Source: Desarmillaria ectypa
Taxonomy: Eukaryota > Basidiomycota > Agaricomycetes > Agaricales > Physalacriaceae
Reading direction: 5' to 3'
DNA length: 64,000 bases
Assembly (NCBI GenBank): GCA_030407005.1
Contig: JAUDYN010000004.1
Span: 2,232,001-2,296,000 of the forward strand
The position numbers and the translations under genes are program-made. The first letter of the stretch is position 1, and every line of letters begins with the position of its first letter. This document shows, in pieces, positions 53,989 to 64,000 of the stretch. The notes under the pieces were generated by a model. That model had not been told where the DNA came from. It was given only the letters and a program-made list of their open reading frames with translations, and searched no databases.

Positions 53989-54001
53989 TAACAAGGGGGT
54001 A
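53989..54001 (+). promoter_or_regulatory. G8 candidate central polypurine tract
   Basis: TAACAAGGGGGTA, 48% along the element, matching the 3' tract AACAAGGGGGTAA at 57981-57993 over 12 bases. Confidence 0.5.
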
Positions 54002-57000
54002 TCAAATGCTTCCAAACGCATGGGGAAGCAGGACAGATTCCAATGGCTCAAGCCATTCGGAATTGACTGGACAATGCGTGCCATACACGACTCCAAGAAC
54101 TTGGCAAATGCCAAAGCGGTTCTCTCCATTTGGGTACACCCCAAACGACTTGGAGAAATCGATGACGAGCTTATCCAAAGCTTACAGATGGGAGAGAGCA
54201 TGGCCCGGGAATGGCTCTATGAATTACACGAACCCATTCATTACATTCGAGGAACCAAGAGCTCTGGACGAGACTTCTTGGTGAACATCCAACTTTCCCC
54301 ATGTACTGGGAAAAAGATGTTGACAACCAAAGCGTTGTTGGATAGTGGCTGCACAGGCAGTTCTATCAATCGAACTTACGTCCAGCAGCACCAGTTGGAC
54401 ACCAGGAAGGCCACAACCCCCATACCAGTCTATAATGCTGATGGAATGCGCAATAAGGCAGGGGACGTCACCGAGTTCGTGGAACTCCAGATGACAATTG
54501 GAGGACATAGCGAACACATTGACCTCGCCGTCACAGACCTCGGTTCTAAAACTGTATACTTAGGACATGACTGGCTTAAACGCCATAATCCCTTTGTCAA
54601 CTGGAAAGCGGGAACCCTGACATTCGGACGATGTCATTGTGTCCAAAACCACTTCACCTTACCTGACGCTGATGATGAAGACCGATGGGATGAAGAGCTC
54701 GAGGAAGGAGAAAGTATTCTTGCAGTCAATATGCAAGAAGAAATCATCCTTCGGGCCATCCACCACGCAAATGAACTAGCTGCCGCCGCTAACGTGGAAA
54801 AACCAAAACAGACATTTGAGGAGCTCATGCCTCCTCAGTATCAAAGCTTTAGAGATCTATTCTCCAAAGAAAGCTTTGACAAATTACCAGAAAGAAGACC
54901 CTGGGACCATGCCATCGAGCTAATCCCCAATGCGAAATCCACCTTAGATTGCAAGGTGTACCCGCTCAACTGCAATGAGCAGGAACAATTGGACAAGTTC
55001 TTAGATGAGAACTTAGACTCGGGATGCATCCGCCCCTCAAAATCTCCCTTCACCTCTCCCTTCTTCTTCGTCAAGAAAAAGGATGGTTCCCTACGACCAG
55101 TTCAGGATTACTGGAAGTTGAATGAAATGACAATCAAGAATCATTATCCCCTTCCGCTCATTTCTGAGCTAATTGACAAGTTACGAGGAGCCAAGTACTT
55201 TTCCAAATTGGACGTATGATGGGGCTACAACAATGTCCATATTCGAGATGGAGACAAAGAAAAAGCCGCATTCAGAACCAACTGAGGGCTCTTTGAACCC
55301 ATGATAATGTTCTTCAGGCTTACGAATTCACCAGCCACATTCCAGTGGATGATGAATGACATATTCAAGGATTTGATTGCTGGAGGAAAAGTCACCATTT
55401 ACCTCAACGACATACTCATCTTCACGAAATCCTTGTCAGAACACCGAAGCATAGTACGACAAGTGCTTCAATGACTCAGAGAGAACAAGCTGTTCCTCAA
55501 AGCAGAGAAATGCGAGTTTGAAGTACTCGAAACAGAATACCTTGGAGTCATCATCAGCGAAGATGCCATCTGCATGGACCCGGTCAAAATTGCGGGAATA
55601 GCGGACTGGCCTACCCTGACAAAGAAGAAAGAATTACAATCTTTCCTAGGATTCACAAACTTCTACCGGAAGTTTATCAAGGACTACTCCAAGGTGGTAC
55701 GTCCCCTTACCCAGTTAACCGGAAAGATAGACTGGAAGTGGGGATCTGAACAGGAACAAATGTTTCAACAACTCAAGAAGTTGATGACGACCAACATAGT
55801 CCTAACGATCCCTTCAGATGACAGAAAATTCTGCGTGGAAGCCGATGCCAGCGATGGAGCTATTGGTGCCGTACTTAGCCAAGAAAAGGAAGGCAAATGG
55901 AGACCAGTCGCTTTCATGTCAAAAGCGCTCACACTTACTGAGCGTAATTATGAAATCTACAACAAGGAGTTGCTAGCAATCATGCTAGCACTAGAAGAAT
56001 GGCACCATTATCTCATGGGCGCCAAAGAAATTGTCAAAATCTGGACGGACCACCAGAACCTTCAATACTTCCAGAAACCCCAGAAGTTGAATTGCCGACA
56101 AGCTCGGTGGGTCACCGAACTAGCAGAATATCACTTTATCCTTCAACATAAAGCCGGGACCGCTAATCAGAAGGCCGATCTTCTCAGCAGATGAGACAAT
56201 CACGATCAGGGGAAAGAAGACAACAAAGACGTTATCGTCTTATCCCCGGAACACTTTAGGGTGTTGGTACTACCAACAACAGAAGAAAGAATCATGCGTA
56301 TAAGAGACGCAATGAAGCAGAAGGAACAATGGGACCAGGGGATCGAGAAATCCCTCAATCATGAAAGAGGAATCACGCAGGAAGATGAAATCCTGTGGTA
56401 CGATGGACGAGTCTACGTTCCCAATGACTCTATACTACATGGGGAGATCATTGCCTAATTCCATGATCACATCACCGCAGGACACCCAGGGATGGCCAAA
56501 ACCAAAGAGCTCATACTCCATGAGTACTGGTGGCCAAAGATGAAGAAGGATGTCGAATCATACATCAAAGGATGTGAAACTTGTCAAAGAACGAAGAGCG
56601 ACACACAGGCCAAGGCGGCACCTCTTCACCCTAATACAATCCCCGATACACCATGGATGCATATCTCAGTCGACATGGTCACAGGACTCCCTGAGTCAGA
56701 TGGATTTGATGCCCTACTAGTGATCATAGATCGCTTTTCAAAAAACATCCTTCTGATTCCATGCAATGAAGAACTATCCGCAGAAGGATGGGTGCTAATA
56801 CTTTGCAACCAAGTATATGTGAAGCATGGAATGCCGCAAGTGGTCATCTCAGACCGAGGACCCTAATTCGTTTCAGCATTCATGAAAGAACTCTACCGAA
56901 TGTTGAACATTGCTCAGAATGTGTCTACGGCCTATCACCCACAGACAGATGGGCAGACAGAGAGAGTCAACTAGGAGGTTGAAAAATACCTCCGTATCTT

Positions 57001-57959
57001 TGTCAACCACCGACAAACCGACTGGGTAGCATGGCTACCACTCGCGGAATTTGCCCACAACAACCGAATTCACTTGGCCACAGGCAAAAGCCCGTTCATG
57101 GTCCTATATGGACGAAACCCACGACTCATTCCTGAGTCAATACAGAAAACCGGCTTTGCAAATTCTGCAGCCATTGACTTCACGGAAACTATGGCCAAGG
57201 TCCATAAGGAAGTCCATGAAGCATTGGAAAAGGCCGCGGCACAAATGAAGGCGCAATACAACAAGAAGAAGCAGACTCAAAGGGAATACCAGATCGGAGA
57301 TAAGGTATGGCTAGACACTGCCAACCTTCACCTTCCACGACCGAAGAAAAAGCTTGATGACAAACAAACGGGACCGTTTGAGATCGTCGAAAAATCAGGA
57401 GTAGCAGCCTACAAGCTGAAGCTACCACCTCATTGGAAGATTCATCCCCAGTTCAATGAAAAACTGTTGACTCCATATGTCGCACCCTCATTCGTAAATC
57501 AAGAACAACCACTGCCTCCTCCCCCGGACCTCGTTGACGGTCAGGAAGAATACGAAATCGAAGAAGTTTTGGATTCGCACACCAGAAAAGTATGATCCAA
57601 ATGAGGACAACCATCTAGGGAAGTCACGGACTATCTAGTCAAATGGAAAGGATGGACTCATGAACACAATTCATGGGTCCGAGAAAACGAGATGATGAAC
57701 GCTATGGAAGTGATCCAAGAGTACCAGGCTAGCGTAAACCACGCCATATACACTCCAAAAATCGCAACCAGGAAAATAGTGGTCAAGATACTGGACCACG
57801 AATACTCGGAACATGGCAATGTAGCCTATCTCACCACAAGAAAAGATGGATATGTCAAATGGATCATCAATCCTGACAAAGAAATATGGAAAAACCTGAT
57901 TGATCAGTACTGGATCAGTCAAATCGCAACACAGCAAGACACCCCTTTGGAAGAGCCCT

Positions 57960-57993
57960 AGCAGTCAGGATGACTGCTTTAACAAGGGGGTAA
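57960..57993 (+). promoter_or_regulatory. G8 3' hairpin and polypurine tract
   Basis: The hairpin AGCAGTC / AGGAT / GACTGCT (57960-57978) begins in the pol stop codon. Then the polypurine tract AACAAGGGGGTAA (57981-57993) abuts the 3' LTR. Confidence 0.72.
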
Positions 57994-58416
57994 TGTTATG
58001 ATTTTTCCTTATCTTATCTTATCTGAGTCATATCCATGACTCATCCATCTAATCTAGTCCAGAAACCGACTTGTATCCAACTATTTGCCAGCTACAACCC
58101 TCATTCTCACTGTCTGTCACCCCAGACACTTTCTATTGGTCCTATGATCCTTCCGGATCGTCCTACTTCAACACCGTTAATGCATGGACCATAGTGTTTC
58201 ATCTAATTATAATCGCCGTAGGAATACTATATAAACAGAGTAAACTAGACCATTGTACTCTAACTCTTGTTTTAATTAACATCATACACCTCTTGTCTGC
58301 ATAAGACCAAAGGCTCCTTAGCTTCTATCTCTCAATTGGGTGATCGTTCGAACACGTAACGGCCCAGAGGGATCAGCTGACTGCCCCAAGTCATGTGCCC
58401 AAGTCGGTACCTAACA
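57994..58416 (+). repeat. G8 3' LTR
   Basis: 423 bp, TGTTATG to CTAACA, followed by GAACC. Identical self-priming sequence to the 5' LTR. Confidence 0.95.
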
Positions 58417-59687
58417 GAACCGCCACTACAGGGGCATCAAGAACCCTGGTAATGGTAGAGGAAATTTGCCAGCAGATGAAAACTGTGCTGGCTGAAAAGG
58501 AAAAGCACATCACAGAGATGCATGAAGAACTTGACAGGGAGGAGTCTGCCTGCAGGATGATGACAGACTATCTCTGAGATCAGGAGAAGAGGAAAGAGCC
58601 CAAGAGGGGCAGACCCTCGGGTGAGCCACCAAGAGGCTACCCAGGTCCAAGGCCAGATCAATATTCAATCCCAAGACCACCCCCTGGTAAGGGTCCTCCT
58701 GACCCTATTCCCAATCCTGTCAGAAACACTGCCACCGATACCCTATATTTGGGCATTAAACCAACCCTCATCAAGGTCCCCTCCCTGTTCAAGGAGGACT
58801 ATGACAATATCAAATGCTTCATTGGTGATTGTATTGCCTATTTTGAAGTGTTTCAACAATACTTCCAGGTGCCATCGCACCTGGTACTGTTCGTGACTTC
58901 TCATTTTGAGGGAGCCACCAAGGACTGGTGGGTCTACAAGAGACCAAATTCTGGGTTGGCAATGCATACGATAGCACTGCTGCCCACTTCTGCTACCCTG
59001 ACTGGACTGACTTCGTTGACATGGTCTTGCAACAATTCTGAGACCCCACAATCGAAGAAATCCATGAGAAGCAGATGTTTGACCTCCACATGGGAGTGCA
59101 GCCTGCCTTCCACTACTTCCAGAAGCTGGAAGAAGAGGCCAAGCTAGCAGGCTGAAGAACCAACAAGGCAGAGCATGGCGCTATGGTGAAAGCCATTCGA
59201 CTAGGAGTACCATCCTCCTATATGACTTGCATCTCAAACACGGGCGTCAACATCCCACACTCATACCCAGAATGGAAGGAGCGCATCCTGTGCATGTACA
59301 AGGAATGACAGCAGAAATGGGTCTTTGACCAGACCACTAGTATGCCCCAGGATGGGCCAAAGAAGGATTCCCACTGCCAACAACCACAGCAGCCCAGCAG
59401 CAAAGCTGCCACTGGGGTGACAAGTTCCTCAGCCCCAAAGCCAACTGCCAGCAGTGGGATCAGTCAGGATGCCAGAACTGGTCAGTGGACAGCTTACAGG
59501 GGGGGGGGGGAGGAAGCCCATGGACATCAATTGGCAAAGGGCCAAGGGATGATGCTTCAGATGTGATGAGGAAGGTCACCTGAGCAGAGATTGTCCCAAG
59601 AGAAAAGAGTTGAGGGATGTCAGATCCTTGGGGCCCACTAACGAAGTGGTGCTGATTACATCCAAGATTGAGGAAGTAAAAGACTAG
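58417..59687 (+). pseudogene. G7 gag remnant, second part
   Basis: Resumes in frame after G8 (ATTGASRTLVMVEEICQQMK). A charged helix, the gag core (IKPTLIKVPSLF ... KDWWVYKRP, about 58750-58950) and a decayed zinc knuckle follow (about 59550-59600, first Cys kept as CFRC-like MLQMCDEEGHLSRDC). It ends at TAG 59685-59687. Confidence 0.83.
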
Positions 59688-59719
59688 GTTGACAAGGATT
59701 TGATTCCCCTTGCTTGACC
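59687..59719 (+). promoter_or_regulatory. G7 gag-pol junction hairpin
   Basis: GGTTGA / CAAGGA / TTTGATTC / CCCTTG / C / TTGACC. Wobble pairs and one mismatch. The preceding sequence is A AAA GAC TAG. Confidence 0.6.
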
Positions 59720-60469
59720 AAGTCTGAAGGTGAGTCCTCAGTTTCTGTGGGTCAGACTAATTACTATGATAACAGACAATTATGTATAAAAAGCAATATA
59801 TATCACATGACTTCACAGACCCTGAAGCTGAAGACAACAAAAGAATCAAAAACAAACAGATATGTCATCCTCCTTCAAGAAGCTGACACAAGTATCTGTA
59901 GTGACAATTCCCAAGCCCCTGATAAGGTGTGAGACTTGCCAGGTGGTGCTGGTGCCACCACAAAGTCCAACAAGCTCAGCTCACTGGATACACCACTGAG
60001 CAATCAGCAATGGACAGAGAGTAGTAGGCGAGACTCCTTCGGGCCTCCCAGAAGTCCGAACATCTCAGTGTCCTTCTTGAGCAGAGGGACAAGTCCAACA
60101 GCCTCACCAGGGTCAGTGGGGGACCAGGAGAGCACCCCTCACCAGGGTCAGGAGCGGGGCCACATGCTAGTTGGACTGGTGGGAGAACAGCTGATCATGG
60201 AGCCACAGGCAATGCTGATGAGATTCACCCTGGATGCAGAAGCTCAGTACTCTGCTACAATGGCTAGTAGAAGTGGAACCTCGAATGCCTCAAGCCAATA
60301 CTAGACTCCTCCCGAGGCCTGGAAAGTTTCCGAGTGAACTATAGCCAAAGAACAGAGGGAAGTTGCTAGTGCCCAGATGATAAAGAGGGGGCATTCCAGT
60401 AGGATCACCATCATCAAAGTACCTGACAAAGATGATGACACTGCCTTTAAACTGTGGCAAACCAAACAG

Positions 60470-60660
60470 TCCAGACCCGAAGTCTTGCCCAATTGGGAGG
60501 CACCGAACCTGAAGCCTTGCCCAATTGGGAAGCACCAAACTCAAAGCCTTGCCCAAAAGGGAAGCACTGAACCCGAAATCCTGCCTAACAAGGGGGTACC
60601 AAACTCTGAAGTCTTGCCCAAATGGGAAGCACTGAACCTCGAAGATCTGTCCAAAAGGAA
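60470..60660 (+). repeat. Imperfect tandem repeat in the G7 pol linker
   Basis: About five degenerate 33-36-bp units of the type GAAGTCTTGCCCAA(T/A)TGGGA(A/G)GCACCGAA. One unit contains the central polypurine-like sequence. G5 has two to three such units at the same place and G1 fewer, so the linker varies in length between copies. Confidence 0.7.
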
Positions 60661-63600
60661 GGCATATGATCACCAGTGGTATAGACTATTCAGTATCGAC
60701 TGGACTTTGTGCACAGTTTGCAATTCCATAGACTTGGCTGCCACCAAGGCAGTTCTCTCCATTTGGGTTCATCCCAAATGACTTGGAGAGATAGATGATG
60801 AGCTTGTTCAGAGCTCAAGAACCAGAGAGAGCTTTGCATGTGAGCAGCTCTACAAACTCCATGAACTGATCTGCTATATCTGCAGTACCAAAAGCTCAGG
60901 ATGAGACTTTTTGGTGGATATCCAGCTTTCTCCATGTACAGGAAAGCAGATATTGACAACCAGAGCATTGTTGGATAGTGGCTGCACAGGCAGTTCTATC
61001 AACTGAACATATGTCCAACAACATTGGTTGGACACCCGAAAGGCCATCGCCCCAATTCCAGTCTATAATGTAGATGGAACATGCAACAAGGCCAGCAATG
61101 TCACCAAATTTGTGGAACTCCAAATGACTATCAGAGACTACAGCAAATGAATCGACCTTGCAGTCACCGATTTGGGTTCCAAGATCATGTACTTGGGCCA
61201 CGACTGGCTTAAATGCTACAACCCTTTTGTTAACTGGAAAGTGGGGACCATGACATTTGGACAATGTCATTGTGTCAAAACTCCTTTCATGCTACCCAAT
61301 GCAGATGAAGAAGACTGATGGGACAAAGAACTAGAGGAAGGAGAAAGTATTCTTGCTGTTAATATACAAGAAGAAATCATACTTCAAGCAGTCCACCATG
61401 CAAATGAACTGGCGGCAGCAGCAAATGCCAAAAACCAACACAGACCTTTGAGGAGCTCATGCCTCCTCAGTACCAAAGCTTTAGAGATTTGTTCTCAAAA
61501 GAAAGCTTTGACAACCTACCTGAATGAAGACCCTGGGACCACACTATCGAGCTAGTCCCAAACACAAAATCCACGTTAGACTGTAAAGTCTATCTGCTCA
61601 ATCGCAATGAGCAAGAACAACTTGACAAGTTCCTCGATGAGAACTTAGACTTGGGATGAATCCATCCCTCAAAATCCCCATTCACTTCTCTTTTCTTCTT
61701 CATCAAGAAAAAGGATGGTTCGCTATGATCTGTTCAGGATTATCAAAAACTGAACAAAATGATGATCAAGAATCATTATTCCCTCCCTCTGATCTCTGAA
61801 CTTATCAACAAGTTGCGCAGAGCCAAATACTTCTCCAAGTTGGATGTTCAATGGGGATACAACAATGTGCATATTAGAGATGGAGATGAAGAAAAAGCCA
61901 TGTTCAGGACTAACCGAGGTCTCTTTGAACCAACAGTTATGTTCTTCGGTCTCACAAATTCACCTGCTACATTTCAGTGGATGATGAATGATATTTTCAA
62001 AGACCTGATCGCTGGAGGAAAAGTCATGATTTACCTCAACGATATCCTTATCTTTATGAAGTCCTTGTCTGAACACCAAGACATAGTTTGACAAGTTCTC
62101 CAATGCTTTTGAGAGAACAAGCTATTCCTCAAAGCTGAGAAATGTGAGTTCAAAGTACTCAAAACCAAGTACTTAGGAGTTATCATCAGCAAAGATGCCA
62201 TTCACATGGATCCAGTCAAGATCGCTGGAATAGCAGAATGGCCGACTCCAGCAAAGAAGAAAGAGTTACAATCTTTCTTAGGATTCACAAACTTCTATCA
62301 CAAGTTCATATGTGACTATTCCAAGATTGTATAACCCCTTACCCAGCTAACCAGAAAGGTAGACTGGACATGGGAATCAGAACAAGAATGAGCATTTGCA
62401 CAACTCAAAAAGCTGATGACAATAAATGTAGTCCTAATGATTCCCTCAGATGATGGAAAGTTCAGAGTGAAAGCTGACACTAGCAATAGAGCCATCGGCG
62501 CTGTCCTAAGCCAAGAACAGAACAGCAAATGGAGGCAAGTCACCTTCATGTCAAAAGCACTAACTGTCACCAAGCACAATTATAAGATCTACAACAAGGA
62601 ATTGTTAGCAATCATGCTAGCTCTAGAGGAATGGTGACATTATCTTATAGGCACCAAAGAGACCATTGAAATCTGGATGGATCACCAAAACCTCCAGTAC
62701 TTCTGAAAACCACAGAAGTTGAACTGCCGACAAGCCTGGTGGGTCACTGAACTAGCCAAGTACCACTTTGTTCTTCAACACAAAGCTGAAACTGTGAACA
62801 AGAAGGCTGATCTTCTCAGCAGACAAGACAATCACGATCAGGGGAAAGAAGACAATCAAGACATTGTCGTTCTGTTCCCAGAACACTTCCAGGCATTGAT
62901 ACTGCCCACAGCTGAAGAACAAACCACACGTATAAGAGACACAACCTGACAAAAATCCCAATGGGACCAGGGAATTGAGAAATCCCTCAATCACGAGTGA
63001 GGAATCACACAAGAAGATGAACTCTTGTGGTACGATGGACGAATTTACATTCCCAACGACTCTATCCTATGTGGTGAGATCATTTCCCAATATCATGATC
63101 ACATCACCACCAGACATCCAGGAATCGCAAAGACCAAGGAACTCATTCTTTGTGAGTACTGGTGGCCCAAAATGAAGAAAGACGTCGAGTCCTATGTCAA
63201 GGGATGTGAAACTTGTCAATGAACAAAAAGTGACATGCAGGCCAAGGCAGTGCCTCTTCATCCTAACACTATCCCCAATACCCCATGGACACACATTTTC
63301 ATTGACATGGTCACCGGTCTCCCAGAATCTGAAGGCTTTGACGCTTTACTAGTCATTGTAGACTGGTTCTCCAAGAACATACTCCTAATTCCATGTAATG
63401 AGGAATTATCCACTGAAGGATGGGCATTGATGCTCCGCAACCATGTATACACAAAGCATGGAATGCCACAAGTGGTCATATCTGACTGAGGACCTCAATT
63501 TGTATCAGTATTCATGAAAGAACTATATCGAATGCTGAATATCATGCAAAATGCCTCAACAGCATATCACCCACAGACAGACAGACAGACAGAGAGGGTC

Positions 63601-64000
63601 AACCAGGAGGTCGAAAAGTACCTCCACATCTTCGTCAACCACTGACAGATGGATTGAGTAGCATGGTTACCCCTTGCAGAATTCGCTCACAATAACTGAG
63701 TTTATTTGGCTATGGGCAAGAGTCCCTTCATGGTCCTATATGGACACAATCCTCGACTCATCCCCGAGTCCATCCAAAAGACCAGCTTTGACAATCCTGC
63801 AGCTGTCGACTTCACTGAAACTATGGCCAAAGTCCATAAGGAAGTCCATGACACTTTGGAAAAAGCAGCAGTGCAAATGAAGGTGCAATATGATAAAAAA
63901 AAACAGTTACCACAAGAATATCAAATCAGTGATAAGGTCTGGCTCGATACCACCAACCTTCATCTCCCATGACCAAAGAAAAAGCTTGATGACAAACAAA

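Larger units (their letters stand above)
53144..57961 (+). pseudogene. G8 pol, in one frame with nonsense codons only
   Basis: Continuous frame from the junction to TAG 57959-57961, with stops near 53465, 55217, 55282, 55471, 56192, 56456, 56863, 56973 and 57593. Contains IIEIPDEEDD (about 53838), the protease LLDSGCTGSSIN (about 54335-54370), RT with YLNDILIF for the catalytic box (about 55399), RNase H (about 55840-56090) and the integrase zinc region (GHPGMAKTKEL ... CETCQRTK). The DDE core and the chromodomain (DYLVKWKGW, about 57630) follow. Longest single open stretch: 53729-55219. Confidence 0.92.
49938..58416 (+). mobile_element. G8: complete Ty3/Gypsy chromovirus inserted in G7
   Basis: 8,479 bp with 423-bp LTRs and target duplication GAACC (49933-49937 and 58417-58421). 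LTRs differ at about 15-17 positions by eye, nearly all transitions, many as CA against TG pairs. Closest to G3 in sequence. Pol has about ten nonsense codons but no detected indel. Confidence 0.97.
48091..64000 (+). mobile_element. G7: decayed Ty3/Gypsy copy in G5, split by G8, open at right edge
   Basis: Own segments are 48091-49937 and 58417-64000. The target in G5 is ATGAA (48086-48090). G8 is inserted in gag with GAACC duplicated. The window ends within its integrase, so the chromodomain, 3' LTR and closing ATGAA should follow directly. Confidence 0.9.
59687..64000 (+). pseudogene. G7 pol remnant, runs off right edge
   Basis: Linker, IIKVPDKDDD (about 60413), a repeat-rich stretch with a central polypurine-like TAACAAGGGGGTA (60586-60598), and the protease LLDSGCTGSSIN (about 60968). 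One base is lost in an A run near 61427. RT with YLNDILIF (about 62034), RNase H (about 62455-62700), the integrase zinc region (about 63100-63222) and the DDE core (about 63290-63620) follow. The window ends before the chromodomain. Confidence 0.9.

Noticed and set aside
1..64000. CRISPR array, rRNA or bacterial operon features
   Set aside because: No regularly spaced repeats, rRNA motifs or Shine-Dalgarno-led gene clusters; introns and chromodomain elements show a eukaryote.

Overview
The window looks like genomic DNA of a basidiomycete fungus, probably an agaricomycete. The one host gene has many introns of about 50-70 nt with GT..AG ends, and the rest is a dense pile of Ty3/Gypsy LTR retrotransposons. 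This is read from sequence features alone; the species is not identified.

Layout. (1) Positions 1-2956, minus strand: an apparently intact, intron-rich QDE-1-type RNA-dependent RNA polymerase (RdRP) gene, the RNA-silencing enzyme, running off the left edge. (2) 2957-4351: short coding-like frames, then AT-rich sequence poor in CpG with no recognisable gene. (3) 4352 to the right edge: eight full or interrupted copies (named G1-G8 here) of one Ty3/Gypsy family, plus a solo LTR and an unclassified LTR-like insert. Elements are about 8.3-8.5 kb. Their order is 5' LTR, ORF1 (membrane segment plus acidic domain), gag with a zinc knuckle, protease, reverse transcriptase, RNase H, integrase, chromodomain, 3' LTR. 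LTRs are 361-427 bp.

The copies are nested. G1 (4352-12658, +) is closed by the duplication CTCTG. G2 (from 12760, +) is split by the complete minus-strand G3 (15273-23792, TCAAC) and broken at 25951 by G4 (+). G4 holds the LTR-like insert and a solo LTR (28747-29141, ATTTT) and is broken at 33790 by G5 (+). G5 is split by the complete minus-strand G6 (38221-46642, AATAA) and broken at 48090 by G7 (+). G7 is split by the complete G8 (49938-58416, GAACC) and leaves the window at 64000. The missing halves of G7, G5, G4 and G2 should lie to the right, in that order.

G3 is youngest: its LTRs differ at about 7 of 423 positions and its ORFs are almost open. All others are riddled with TGA, TAG and TAA from C-to-T changes, mostly in CpG, with few indels.

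Three RNA/DNA signals recur and covary among copies. A 13-nt sequence about 34 nt after the LTR TATA box is complementary to the primer-binding site that abuts the LTR, implying Tf1-like self-priming. A two-part hairpin follows directly on the gag stop codon, with pol in the -1 frame. A second copy of the polypurine tract lies almost exactly mid-element. ORF1, gag and pol occupy frames 0, +1 and 0, so two frame changes or separate starts are needed to express the full set.
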